The notes under the pieces: generated by a model
Seen by the model: the letters and a program-made list of their open reading frames with translations, nothing else
Told to the model about the DNA's origin: nothing
The model's database searches: none
Assembly (NCBI RefSeq): GCF_000340565.2
Contig: NZ_CP007203.1
Location: 5,340,706-5,404,705 of the forward strand
Direction: 5' to 3'
DNA length: 64,000 nucleotides
Source: Nodularia spumigena CCY9414
GTDB taxonomy: Bacteria; Cyanobacteriota; Cyanobacteriia; Cyanobacteriales; Nostocaceae
Position numbers and translations under genes: made by a program
In this document: positions 49,461-57,900 of the stretch, one piece after another
How positions within the stretch are numbered: the stretch's first letter is position 1
How the letters are laid out: every line of letters begins with the position of its first letter

Positions 49461-49582
49461 AGCTGCTGCGTGGCGGTAGTTGGATCAACAACGCTAGGAA
49501 TTGCCGTTCTGCCAATCGCAATAGGAACGCGCGCGCGAATCGTAACAACAATGTTGGTTTTCGCGTGGTGGCTGTGGCGTGA
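49461..49582 (+). ncRNA. DGR template repeat (TR)
   Basis: A 122-base copy of the VR, in the same orientation, about 190 bases downstream. It contains ten AAC/AAT codons in register with the VR frame, where the VR has other residues; AAY codons give wide diversity without stop codons. It is not preceded by an in-frame start making sense as a gene. In DGRs the TR is transcribed, copied by an error-prone reverse transcriptase at adenines, and the cDNA replaces the VR. The TR ends with the same GTGGCGTGA as the VR. Confidence 0.93.
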
Positions 49583-49585
49583 TGT

Positions 49586-49726
49586 CAGTTAACAGTTATC
49601 AGTTAACAGTTATCAGTTATCAGTTAACAGTTATCAGTTATCAGTTAAAATTACGAATAAACTCGGTGGTTGTCATAAAGTTCTAATAATAAACTAATAA
49701 CTGTTTACTATTAACTGATAACTGAT
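49586..49726. repeat. CAGTTAACAGTTAT tandem repeats after the TR
   Basis: About seven CAGTTAT/CAGTTAA units (49586-49648), a short unique stretch, and further AACTGATA-type units reaching the start codon of the four-helix-bundle gene. These are the inverse orientation of the units at 14479-14545. Confidence 0.75.
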
Positions 49727-50095
49727 ATGAGTAGTTTGGTATACGAAAAAGCATATAAATTTGCCATCAGAATAGTCAAAGCATATAAATATCTTACTCA
49801 AGACAAAAAAGAATTTATTTTGTCAAAGCAACTAATTAGAAGTGGTACATCAATAGGTGCAAATATTGCTGAAGCCAATGGAGGAATTTCGGTAGCAGAC
49901 TTTTCTGCCAAAATATCCATTGCATACAAGGAATGTCTGGAAACCAAATATTGGCTTTCTCTCTTGAAAGATACAGGATATATTGAAGAAAAAGCCTTTA
50001 ACAGCATTTACACAGACGCAGACGAAATAGGAAAGATGCTATTTTCAATCCTCAAAAAAACAAGACTCAAAAACAACTTCAACACTGATAACTGA
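49727..50095 (+). CDS. Four-helix-bundle protein (S23/IVP family; possible Avd-type DGR accessory factor)
   Basis: A 122-residue helical protein with the signature of the family named after 23S rRNA intervening-sequence proteins: LSKQLIRSGTSIGANIAEANGG and AYKECLETKYWLSLLKDTGYI. DGR accessory protein Avd has this same four-helix fold and forms a basic pentamer that binds the reverse transcriptase and RNA. Here the gene sits 145 bases after a TR, where an avd gene is often found. Against this, the sequence looks like the generic family rather than canonical Avd, and generic members are scattered through cyanobacterial genomes. Start and final residues (NTDN) lie in CAGTTAT-type repeats. Confidence 0.75.
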   Translation: MSSLVYEKAYKFAIRIVKAYKYLTQDKKEFILSKQLIRSGTSIGANIAEANGGISVADFSAKISIAYKECLETKYWLSLLKDTGYIEEKAFNSIYTDADEIGKMLFSILKKTRLKNNFNTDN

Positions 50096-50116
50096 TAACT
50101 GATAACTGTTAACTGT

Positions 50117-50428
50117 ATGTTAGAAGATGAAAAAACAGGCTTAAAACAATTGCTCCACGAAAAACGAGAAGAAATTTTGAGAATTGCGACTCAACATGGA
50201 GCTTATAACTTGCGGCTTTTTGGTAGTGTAGCAAGAGGCGAAGAAACAGACGCAAGTGATATTGATTTTTTAGTTGATTACGATTTAGATAAAATCTCTC
50301 CTTGGTTTCCAGGTGGTTTGATTTCAGATTTAGAAAATCTTTTGAATCGGAAAGTTGATGTTGTTACACCTAAATCATTACATGATTTAATTCGAGATAA
50401 AGTTTTTCATGAGGCTGTCTATCTATGA
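50117..50428 (+). CDS. MntA-type nucleotidyltransferase antitoxin
   Basis: A 103-residue minimal nucleotidyltransferase with the family motif G36-S37-x10-D48-x-D50 (FGSVARGEETDASDIDFLV). MntA proteins neutralise a HEPN ribonuclease partner by adding AMP residues to a tyrosine. The stop overlaps the next gene's start (ATGA), giving the usual antitoxin-toxin bicistron. The start ATG follows directly on CAGTTAT-type repeats. Confidence 0.88.
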   Translation: MLEDEKTGLKQLLHEKREEILRIATQHGAYNLRLFGSVARGEETDASDIDFLVDYDLDKISPWFPGGLISDLENLLNRKVDVVTPKSLHDLIRDKVFHEAVYL

Positions 50429-50766
50429 AAGATAGTCGGGTTTATTTGATTCATATTCGCGACTGCATTACCAGGATTACGCAATATACACTTGACGGTA
50501 AAGAAGTATTTTATAAAGATATAAAAACCCAAGATGCAGTGTTAAGGAATCTTCAAATAATGTGTGAGTCTGTACAAAAACTCCCACCAGATTGGAAAAA
50601 TCAATATCCGGAAATCGAATGGAATAACATTGCTGGATTTCGGAATAGATTAACTCATGAATATTTGAATGTAGACCTTGATATTATTTGGAGTGTGATT
50701 GAAAATTATTTGCCAGATTTAGAAATAACAGTTGAAGCAATGGCACAAAAGTTTTGGAATCTTTAA
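50425..50766 (+). CDS. HepT-type HEPN ribonuclease toxin (DUF86)
   Basis: A 113-residue HEPN-domain protein with the catalytic motif R73-x4-H78-x-Y80 (FRNRLTHEYLNV). The R-x4-H pair is the RNase active site, and the tyrosine is the one AMPylated by MntA in studied pairs. It overlaps the antitoxin gene by 4 bases, so the two are translationally coupled. Both key motifs are intact, so the module looks functional. Confidence 0.88.
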   Translation: MKDSRVYLIHIRDCITRITQYTLDGKEVFYKDIKTQDAVLRNLQIMCESVQKLPPDWKNQYPEIEWNNIAGFRNRLTHEYLNVDLDIIWSVIENYLPDLEITVEAMAQKFWNL

Positions 50767-51924
50767 CTAAAATTTACCCAAGGCGATCGCAGCATTTTGA
50801 CCACCAAAGCCAAAGCTCAAACATAACACTCTCTGCACTGCACTTTCACGCGTCGCCATTACCAGATTTAAATCAAATTCCGGTGTTTGCAATCCTACGC
50901 AAGGTGGTAATATTTTTTGCTGCATGGCTAAAAGCGAAAATGCCACACCTAAAGCTCCTGATGCTCCTAATGTATGACCTGTAGCCCCTTTGGTGGAACT
51001 TATTGCTACTTTCTGGGGAAATATATTCTGTATAATTTTACTCTCTACTCTGTCATTTAGGAGAGTGGCTGTACCATGAGCGTGAATGTAATCAATATCG
51101 GCTGGGGTGAGGGAACTGCGTTTTAAACATTGCTGAATCGCTGCGATCGCACTTTTCCCATTTGGTTCTGGAACATTACCATGATATGCGTCTGCTGTCA
51201 AGCCAAAGCCAAGAATCTTACCATAAATTTTAGCTTGGCGCTGCTGTGCTAATTCTGCCGATTCCAAGACAAACACCGCCGCACCTTCACCTAATACTAA
51301 GCCTTCTCGGTGCAAATCAAAGGGATAAGCCCCTGTTTTTGCCAAAGCGCCCATTTGTTGAAACCCTGACAATGTGAGGGGTGTAATGGGGGCTTCTACA
51401 GCCCCGGCGATCGCTCTTTGACATTGCCCAGTTTCGATTAATAAAGCCGCTTGAGCGATCGCCCAAATACCAGTAGCACACGCAGCCATCGGTGCTAAAA
51501 CTATACCAGTTGCACCAATTTGTCGAGCCGAGGCGATCGCATTAGTATGAGGTAAAAAATCCAACCAATTCTCTAAGACTACATCCCCAGTATTTAAAGC
51601 AGTTTGGGGGTGATGATTGCCATACATCTGCCGCGCCAGTGATTCCCAAGCGCCTTGGTGACTGCGACTTGAGCCAATGACCACAGCACAATCAGGTAAA
51701 GGTGGAACTAATTCCGCGTCTGTTAATGCAGCAGCGACAACCATTTGAGTCAAACTTTTTAATTCAGCAGGTTGTTTACCAATCAAACCCAGAGGGTATG
51801 CTTCCAGTTCTGCAAATGGTTGATACCATTGAATACCAGATTTACCTGCGATTAAATTTTTCCAGTTATCCTCTAAGCTTGTGCCTAAAGCTGAGACTAA
51901 ACCGATACCAGTGATAACAACCAT
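50767..51924 (-). CDS. Beta-ketoacyl-ACP synthase (FabF-like)
   Basis: A 385-residue condensing enzyme. The triad is visible: Cys149 (MAACATGIW), His in YIHAHGTATLLND and His in KGATGHTLGASGAL. It elongates acyl-ACP chains for fatty acids or a specialised lipid; it is shorter than housekeeping FabF (about 410-415), so it may be an accessory synthase. The frame is open to 52056, but the extra 44 codons (PNTQYRTQYPIPNPQSP and similar) come from TTGGGGATTGGGG-type repeats; the ATG at 51924 (MVVITGIGLVSALG) starts the family domain. It converges with hepT, whose stop lies immediately beside its own. Confidence 0.88.
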   Translation of the reverse strand: MVVITGIGLVSALGTSLEDNWKNLIAGKSGIQWYQPFAELEAYPLGLIGKQPAELKSLTQMVVAAALTDAELVPPLPDCAVVIGSSRSHQGAWESLARQMYGNHHPQTALNTGDVVLENWLDFLPHTNAIASARQIGATGIVLAPMAACATGIWAIAQAALLIETGQCQRAIAGAVEAPITPLTLSGFQQMGALAKTGAYPFDLHREGLVLGEGAAVFVLESAELAQQRQAKIYGKILGFGLTADAYHGNVPEPNGKSAIAAIQQCLKRSSLTPADIDYIHAHGTATLLNDRVESKIIQNIFPQKVAISSTKGATGHTLGASGALGVAFSLLAMQQKILPPCVGLQTPEFDLNLVMATRESAVQRVLCLSFGFGGQNAAIALGKF

Positions 51925-52076
51925 TTCAGAATTGGGGATTGGGGACTGGGGATTCGGTATTGGGTACTGGGTACGGTACTGGGTATTGGGGACTAGGAAC
52001 TTTCCCCCCTGCTCCCTGCTCCCTGCTCCCCTGCCTCTTCTTCCCCTACTCCCCACTCCCCACTCCCTACTCCCTC
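51925..52076. repeat. GGGGATTGGGGA-type and CCCTGCTCCCTG-type repeats
   Basis: The spacer between the ketoacyl synthase and cyclophilin genes is low-complexity: GGGGATTGGGGACTGGGGAT units, then CTGCTCCCTGCTCCC units. A similar pair of blocks lies at 52921-53009. It produces spurious open frames on both strands. Confidence 0.7.
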
Positions 52077-52868
52077 TTACTCAGGAGTTTTGAGATTTTC
52101 TGCGCCTTGAGTAACTTTAGCTGATTCAATGCGATCGCCTTGCTGAATTTTATTAACTACATCAAAGCCTTCGGTAACATTACCGAACACTGCATAGCTA
52201 CCATCCAGGAAAGCTAAATCAGCTAAAGCAAAGTAAAACTGTGAAGAAGCTGAATCTGGCATTTGCGATCGCGCCATAGCTACCGCACCCAGTTTATGCT
52301 GTAACTGAGGTGGCTTACTCACACGAGCCGATTCTAAAGTCTTGCCATAAATGGGCTTTTCTTCGCCTTTCGGCTTAATTTCTAAAGGTATCCGGCGTTC
52401 CGTCCCAGTTTTAGGATCAACGTAACCACCTGTTCCCAGTCTATTTTCTGGAAAACTTGGGTCTTTACCTTGAGGATCGCCCCCTTGAGCTACAAAAGGT
52501 TGGGGATCGCGGACAACACGATGGAAAACTAAACCATCGTACACACCTTTTTGGACTAAATCGACGAAGTTACCAGCTGTAATTGGGGCATTGGTACCGT
52601 CTACCTCGATAGTAACCGGCGAACCGTTAACCGTCATCACCACAGTAGCCTTACCTTCGAGCCGTGGTAAATCTTTCATTCCAGGAACACTCTCATTTAT
52701 AGTTTCAGATACAGATGTTGCTTCCGTGTTTGTCGTAGTTTGTGTCTCACCTGCTGTAGAGGTGGGAGAAGCGGGATCAGAAGTCACATCCTGTCCTGAA
52801 CATCCTCCCAAAGTCAAAGCACCGACTATCAAAAATACAACCAGAAATTGTGAAATTTTTAACCGCAT
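52077..52868 (-). CDS. Cyclophilin-type peptidyl-prolyl isomerase, lipoprotein
   Basis: A 263-residue exported foldase. The N-terminus is a lipoprotein signal ([18 protein letters not shown]; lipobox LGGC), followed by a Ser/Thr-rich linker (about 25-62). The cyclophilin domain (about 70-260) has [51 protein letters not shown] and [14 protein letters not shown]. It would be anchored to a membrane facing the periplasm or the thylakoid lumen; which one is not decidable here. Confidence 0.9.
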   Translation of the reverse strand: MRLKISQFLVVFLIVGALTLGGCSGQDVTSDPASPTSTAGETQTTTNTEATSVSETINESVPGMKDLPRLEGKATVVMTVNGSPVTIEVDGTNAPITAGNFVDLVQKGVYDGLVFHRVVRDPQPFVAQGGDPQGKDPSFPENRLGTGGYVDPKTGTERRIPLEIKPKGEEKPIYGKTLESARVSKPPQLQHKLGAVAMARSQMPDSASSQFYFALADLAFLDGSYAVFGNVTEGFDVVNKIQQGDRIESAKVTQGAENLKTPE

Positions 52869-53010
52869 AGTCAGTTACTAATTCAACCAGAGTATCTTAT
52901 TTTTTTAGGTGATTTTTGAATTAGGGACTAGGGATTAAGGATTGGGGATTAAGGATTGGGATGGAGAATCTTCTTCCCCCCTGCTCCCTGCTCCCTGCTC
53001 CCCTGCCTCT

Positions 53011-53604
53011 TCAAAGTCCTTCCAGAGGTACTCCCAAAAAGCGGGCTAATTCTGCGCCTGTAGTTTCTAAATCTGCTAAAGATAAGGGTTGACCTACCCG
53101 TGTTAAAGGTATGTCTCGCCGACCCTTAACGCGTAGGTACAGGGCGCGACGGGGATTAAGACCTTCTTTGATGTCTATTCGTATAGACTGCACGTCTTGA
53201 GTATAGCTGTCGATTTCAATGCGTCGATTTTTGCCGGGAAATCCCCAACGAAAAATTTTTATGCGCCCAGTTTCCTGATTGAAGTCGTTGTAGCCGCCTC
53301 CAACATCCCATAAAATTACTAGCCATAGATATGAGGCTAAAAGTAAGCCCGCAGTGCCGTATAACCCCATAACTAGCCCTTGGGGTACGAATATCAGTTG
53401 AGTTGCATCGGTCACTAGCAGGAAATTTACTTTCGTGTAACTAGATATTCCAGCCAAAAAGAAGCCTGTGGCTCCTAATGTGACGATAGTTGCCCACCAG
53501 TAGTTACTAAACCGACGAGAACCCAGAACATCTTGATGCAGGATACTTGAGGGTTTGCGATCGCCATTGGGCGAATCACCTTTGTTGATTGTTGTTGATG
53601 CCGT
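53011..53604 (-). CDS. ycf4: Photosystem I assembly protein Ycf4
   Basis: A thylakoid membrane protein that assists photosystem I assembly. It has the two adjacent membrane spans (WATIVTLGATGFFLAGISSY and GLVMGLYGTAGLLLASYLWLVI) and the soluble C-terminal domain with IFRWGFPGKNRRIE and VQSIRIDIKEGLNPRRALYLRVKGRRDIPLTR. The frame reaches 53652; the ATG at 53604 (MTASTTINKG) gives 197 residues, nearer the usual 185-190. It lies divergently from psbD. Confidence 0.92.
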   Translation of the reverse strand, partial: TASTTINKGDSPNGDRKPSSILHQDVLGSRRFSNYWWATIVTLGATGFFLAGISSYTKVNFLLVTDATQLIFVPQGLVMGLYGTAGLLLASYLWLVILWDVGGGYNDFNQETGRIKIFRWGFPGKNRRIEIDSYTQDVQSIRIDIKEGLNPRRALYLRVKGRRDIPLTRVGQPLSLADLETTGAELARFLGVPLEGL

Positions 53605-53652
53605 CATTGAACTACCTTGGCCTGTGAGTTCTTCCCTATCCAAGTCTGCCAT

Positions 53653-54050
53653 TTCCGGAGCTTTTCGTGCAAGTTGGGTAGCTAAACTTTTGAGATTTCT
53701 GAGAAAACTTGTGTCAGATTGTTAAAATTCTGATATTAATAATAAGTAATGAGTTTGTGTTTAATAGCTAATTTACATAAGTCCATTGGGCGAAAACCCA
53801 AACTAATGTGATAAGTTAAGAATCATTAAGTTACCAGAGGCTAGTAATTAGCTGATGGTACGTGTAATGGCATAACTCTGAGAAATTCCGATCATCAAGA
53901 CGGTAAATTTTCAGATTCTCAGATGCTTTTAGGCTACTGAGATTGTCAAAAAAAACGTTAATTCCTCGTTGCAGTCGCATGAAGTCGGAAAATTACCGAT
54001 AGCGCTGCTTCAAAGACGTTGCAATTTTAGTAAAAGAGGATTTTAGTTCA
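53653..54050. other. ycf4-psbD divergent promoter region
   Basis: About 400 bases with no gene. It must hold the psbD promoter and leader; an AGAGGA sequence at 54035-54040 is a plausible ribosome site for psbD. I see no repeats and no definite light-response element. Confidence 0.5.
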
Positions 54051-55109
54051 ATGACCATCGCAGTTGGACGCGCCCCTAGTAGAGGGTGGTTTGACGTATT
54101 AGACGACTGGTTAAAGCGCGATCGCTTTGTATTCGTAGGCTGGTCAGGGATATTATTATTTCCCTGCGCTTACCTAGCACTAGGCGGTTGGCTCACCGGT
54201 ACAACATTCGTCACATCCTGGTACTCCCACGGATTAGCATCATCTTACCTGGAAGGAGCTAACTTCTTAACAGTTGCAGTTTCCTCCCCACCAGACAGCT
54301 TGGGACACTCCCTACTCTTGTTGTGGGGACCCGAAGCTCAAGGCAACCTCACCCGTTGGTTCCAATTGGGTGGCTTGTGGCCATTCGTAGCCCTACACGG
54401 AGCCTTTGCATTGATTGGCTTCATGTTGCGCCAATTTGAAATTGCCCGTCTTGTAGGCATCCGTCCATACAACGCTCTCGCCTTCTCTGCCCCCATTGCG
54501 GTATTCGTCAGCGTATTTCTGATGTACCCCTTGGGACAGTCTAGCTGGTTCTTTGGCCCTAGCTTTGGTGTAGCTGCAATTTTCCGTTTCCTACTATTCC
54601 TCCAAGGTTTCCACAACTGGACACTTAACCCCTTCCACATGATGGGTGTAGCAGGTGTTCTAGGTGGTGCGCTGTTGTGTGCCATTCACGGAGCCACAGT
54701 AGAAAATACCTTGTTTGAAGACGGTGAAGGTTCTTCTAACACCTTCCCTGCTTTTAACCCTACCCAAGCTGAAGAAACCTACTCAATGGTGACAGCAAAC
54801 CGTTTCTGGTCACAGATTTTCGGGATTGCATTCTCCAACAAACGTTGGTTACACTTCTTCATGCTATTTGTGCCAGTAACTGGCTTATGGATGGCATCAA
54901 TTGGGATTGTTGGTTTAGCACTAAACCTGCGGGCTTATGACTTCGTTTCCCAAGAATTACGGGCAGCAGAAGACCCAGAGTTTGAAACTTTCTATACCAA
55001 AAACATTTTGTTGAACGAGGGTATCCGCGCTTGGATGGCTCCTCAAGATCAGCCACATAAACAATTCGTATTCCCAGAGGAGGTTCTACCACGTGGTAAC
55101 GCTCTCTAA
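54051..55109 (+). CDS. psbD: Photosystem II D2 protein
   Basis: A 352-residue reaction-centre subunit of photosystem II, which with D1 binds P680, pheophytin, plastoquinone QA and the non-heme iron. Length and sequence are standard: [43 protein letters not shown], the QA/iron-site region [22 protein letters not shown] and the C-terminus [12 protein letters not shown]. Five membrane spans. psbC overlaps its last 17 bases in another frame, so the two are co-transcribed and coupled. Confidence 0.99.
   Translation: MTIAVGRAPSRGWFDVLDDWLKRDRFVFVGWSGILLFPCAYLALGGWLTGTTFVTSWYSHGLASSYLEGANFLTVAVSSPPDSLGHSLLLLWGPEAQGNLTRWFQLGGLWPFVALHGAFALIGFMLRQFEIARLVGIRPYNALAFSAPIAVFVSVFLMYPLGQSSWFFGPSFGVAAIFRFLLFLQGFHNWTLNPFHMMGVAGVLGGALLCAIHGATVENTLFEDGEGSSNTFPAFNPTQAEETYSMVTANRFWSQIFGIAFSNKRWLHFFMLFVPVTGLWMASIGIVGLALNLRAYDFVSQELRAAEDPEFETFYTKNILLNEGIRAWMAPQDQPHKQFVFPEEVLPRGNAL
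55076..55085 (+). promoter_or_regulatory. Shine-Dalgarno that fixes the psbC GTG start
   Basis: AGAGGAGGTT lies inside psbD, 7 bases before the GTG at 55093. Its strength and spacing support the GTG as the psbC start within the psbD frame. Confidence 0.85.
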
Positions 55110-56481
55110 TAGACCATCTGTATTAGGCGGCGGACGTGACCAAGAATCATCAGGCTTTGCTTGGTGGTCTGGAAACGCTCGTTTAATCAACCTATCTGGT
55201 AAACTGCTGGGCGCACACGTTGCCCATGCTGGTTTGATTGTATTCTGGGCGGGAGCGATGACTTTATTTGAAGTCGCTCACTTCATTCCTGAAAAGCCCA
55301 TGTACGAGCAGGGCTTAATCCTGCTTCCTCACGTCGCCACCCTCGGATGGGGTGTTGGTGCTGGTGGTGAAGTTATCGACACCTTCCCCTATTTTGTTGT
55401 GGGTGTACTCCACCTAATTTCTTCAGCTGTACTGGGTTTTGGCGGTATCTATCATGCTGTTCGTGGCCCAGAAACCTTAGAAGAATATTCTTCTTTCTTT
55501 GGTTATGACTGGAAAGACAAGAACAAGATGACCAACATCATCGGCTTCCACCTAATCATCCTGGGATGTGGTGCGTTGCTGTTGGTGCTGAAGGCAATGT
55601 TCTTTGGCGGTGTGTACGATACTTGGGCCCCTGGTGGTGGTGATGTTCGTGTTATTACTAACCCAACATTAAACCCTGCTGTAATCTTCGGTTATTTGAT
55701 CAAATCTCCCTTCGGTGGCGAAGGCTGGATTGTGAGCGTCAATAACATGGAAGATGTCATCGGTGGTCACATCTGGATTGCCCTGATGTGTATTTCCGGT
55801 GGTATCTGGCACATCTTCACCAAGCCTTTTGCTTGGGCGCGTCGTGCGTTCATCTGGTCTGGCGAAGCTTACCTTTCCTACAGCTTAGGCGCTCTTTCCT
55901 TAATGGGATTCATCGCCTCCACAATGGTTTGGTATAACAACACCGTTTACCCCAGCGAATTCTTTGGCCCCACTGGTCCTGAAGCTTCTCAAGCTCAAGC
56001 TTTGACCTTCTTGATTCGTGACCAACGCTTAGGTGCTAACGTCGGTTCTGCACAAGGCCCCACAGGTCTTGGTAAATACCTGATGCGTTCTCCTACCGGT
56101 GAAATTATCTTCGGTGGTGAAACCATGCGCTTCTGGGACTTCCAAGGCCCTTGGTTAGAACCTCTACGTGGTCCTAACGGTCTTGACTTAGATAAAGTCA
56201 AGAATGATATTCAACCTTGGCAAGCACGTCGTGCGGCTGAATACATGACTCACGCTCCTTTGGGTTCTTTGAACTCTGTAGGTGGTGTGGCTACTGAAAT
56301 CAACTCTTTCAACTACGTATCTCCACGTGCTTGGTTGGCAACATCTCACTTCGTATTAGGTTTCTTCTTCCTCATTGGTCACCTATGGCACGCTGGTCGC
56401 GCTCGCGCAGCTGCTGGTGGTTTTGAGAAGGGAATTAACCGTGAGACTGAGCCAGTTATGTTCATGGATGACATTGACTAG
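55093..56481 (+). CDS. psbC: Photosystem II CP43 protein
   Basis: The 462-residue inner antenna of photosystem II, with six membrane spans and many chlorophyll-binding histidines ([31 protein letters not shown]). The large lumenal loop carries [57 protein letters not shown], including the glutamate and arginine (GGETMRFW) next to the manganese cluster. Translation starts at GTG inside psbD, as in other cyanobacteria. A strong intrinsic terminator follows at 56525-56552. Confidence 0.99.
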   Translation: MVTLSNRPSVLGGGRDQESSGFAWWSGNARLINLSGKLLGAHVAHAGLIVFWAGAMTLFEVAHFIPEKPMYEQGLILLPHVATLGWGVGAGGEVIDTFPYFVVGVLHLISSAVLGFGGIYHAVRGPETLEEYSSFFGYDWKDKNKMTNIIGFHLIILGCGALLLVLKAMFFGGVYDTWAPGGGDVRVITNPTLNPAVIFGYLIKSPFGGEGWIVSVNNMEDVIGGHIWIALMCISGGIWHIFTKPFAWARRAFIWSGEAYLSYSLGALSLMGFIASTMVWYNNTVYPSEFFGPTGPEASQAQALTFLIRDQRLGANVGSAQGPTGLGKYLMRSPTGEIIFGGETMRFWDFQGPWLEPLRGPNGLDLDKVKNDIQPWQARRAAEYMTHAPLGSLNSVGGVATEINSFNYVSPRAWLATSHFVLGFFFLIGHLWHAGRARAAAGGFEKGINRETEPVMFMDDID

Positions 56482-56524
56482 GTTGCAAATTTTCTTTCAT
56501 CACTGATAATCAAATGCTTTACTT

Positions 56525-56552
56525 GCCCTTGTGTCACAACAAGGGCTTTTTT
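56525..56552 (+). terminator. Intrinsic terminator of psbD-psbC
   Basis: GCCCTTGT / ACAAGGGC stem (8 pairs) with a six-base loop, followed by six T residues, 43 bases after the psbC stop. A textbook Rho-independent terminator. Confidence 0.93.
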
Positions 56553-56698
56553 AATCGGAAACTCGGTAAGTGTAAAACGAGCCTGGCTTGGCTCCCTGAG
56601 AGTGTCAACTGCGTTGGGATGTGGCACAATCAAACTGATTGCACGAGCAATAAATGAACAGGCTAGGCTGGAATTTGGACAGTAGCAATGCTCGATGT

Positions 56699-57277
56699 TC
56701 ATTGAGAAACTTGTGGTTTGAGAACGCTGGGAATTGCTTCTATGACTCTGTTAGCAATGTCTTCAGGTGTTTGTTCTTCTCTCACAGTAATTTTGAGATC
56801 AGCTTGAGAGTAAAGTGGTGTTCGTTGTTCGAGAAGCGATCGCAATTTGCCTTGAGGATCAGCATCTTGTAATAATGGTCTTGTGGTATCCTCTGCCAAG
56901 CGGGTGTAGAGTAATTCCACTGGCACGTCTAGCCACACAACTAAACCGTGATGTAGGTAACTCCAGTTTTCTGTCCGTAAAATGATGCCTCCACCTGTTG
57001 CTATAGTCAACCGCGTATAAGCACAAACTTGTGCCAATACATCACTTTCTAGCTGACGAAACGCTGCTTCACCTTCTTCAGCAAAAAGCTGATTTATGGA
57101 TCTTCCTGCTGATTGGGTAATTACACTATCGGTATCTAAAAACCCATAACCCAAATGCTTTGCTAGTAATTGTCCTACAGTCGTTTTACCAGCGCCCATC
57201 ATACCAATTAAGTACAGGTTGACTCCTTGTAATAAGCTGCTCACCAGTCGTTTTGCTCCAGTTAGGGTTAATTTCAC
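56699..57277 (-). CDS. aroK: Shikimate kinase
   Basis: A 192-residue enzyme phosphorylating shikimate in aromatic amino acid synthesis. P-loop GMMGAGKTTVGQ (about 25-36), DTDSVI with the shikimate-binding aspartate, FAEEGEAAFRQLESDVL, ATGGGII and the lid RPLLQDADP. The first 18 residues precede the usual start of the fold but contain the only good ATG. Aromatic flux also supplies scytonemin precursors, but there is no linkage here. Confidence 0.93.
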   Translation of the reverse strand: MKLTLTGAKRLVSSLLQGVNLYLIGMMGAGKTTVGQLLAKHLGYGFLDTDSVITQSAGRSINQLFAEEGEAAFRQLESDVLAQVCAYTRLTIATGGGIILRTENWSYLHHGLVVWLDVPVELLYTRLAEDTTRPLLQDADPQGKLRSLLEQRTPLYSQADLKITVREEQTPEDIANRVIEAIPSVLKPQVSQ

Positions 57278-57679
57278 TATTATCCATCCTAACTTCTAAA
57301 ATTACTTTAATTTAAATATGTATGTAATATTACTTGTGCAATATTTCAACAAGTTAAAATAGAACCATTTGGTAATTTTTTATTAAGTATATTTAATGAT
57401 TCAATGAAATTTCATAAAGTTTCTATGAAACTTTATCCAGAGAAATCCTGTCAATACAAAGCAACAGGACTCATTCTGGTGGAAAATTTTAGTGGCACAA
57501 AATACTATGTTTTTTAACAGCACAGTATTGAACTTATCAAACTTAGTTATAACAAGCCTATATCAATAATTAGAGTAAATTTCAGTGTAAAAAATGACTT
57601 GTTTTTTAACATTTGATCCATGAAGTTCATCAACTTGAAGGTTCACTAACAGCAGTAAGACCAAATAAATCAATGTGGT
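57278..57679. other. AT-rich gene-free spacer
   Basis: About 400 bases of AT-rich sequence between the divergent aroK and the small 64-residue gene. No repeat family, hairpin or gene was recognised. Confidence 0.5.
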
Positions 57680-57697
57680 ATGTGTGAGGCATCAACA

Positions 57698-57892
57698 ATG
57701 AATCGAATTCGTGACGTAGTGCAACAAGCTTTAGCAACTAGCTACCTGACTGTTGAAGCAGAAAACCAACTACGGCATCTGTTGACTACTCAGTATGACT
57801 TGGAAGATTTAAATGCTTTCATGGCTTTGCAAGAGGCAGCTATGAACGGTAAGGTCAAACAGGAGTCTCGTGAGCGTGTACTATCCCAGTAG
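57698..57892 (+). CDS. Small conserved-looking hypothetical protein
   Basis: A 64-residue, mainly helical protein (MNRIRDVVQQALATSYLTVE, then AENQLRHLLTTQYDLEDLNAFMALQEAAMNGKV). It has no signal peptide and no membrane span. A TGAGG sequence 8 bases upstream favours the ATG at 57698 over one at 57680. I do not know a function; the codon pattern and helical periodicity look real. It converges with the LapA-like gene. Confidence 0.6.
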   Translation: MNRIRDVVQQALATSYLTVEAENQLRHLLTTQYDLEDLNAFMALQEAAMNGKVKQESRERVLSQ

Positions 57893-57900
57893 TTAAAAGC

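Noticed and set aside
49122-49592. A 156-codon plus-strand frame running through both the VR and TR
   Set aside because: It is the shifted frame of the VR and TR. Its two similar halves arise from the repeat itself, and it overlaps the kinase-lectin gene.
51925-52056. 44-residue N-terminal extension of the ketoacyl synthase
   Set aside because: It is encoded by GGGGATTGGGG-type repeats and precedes the usual family start MVVITGIG.
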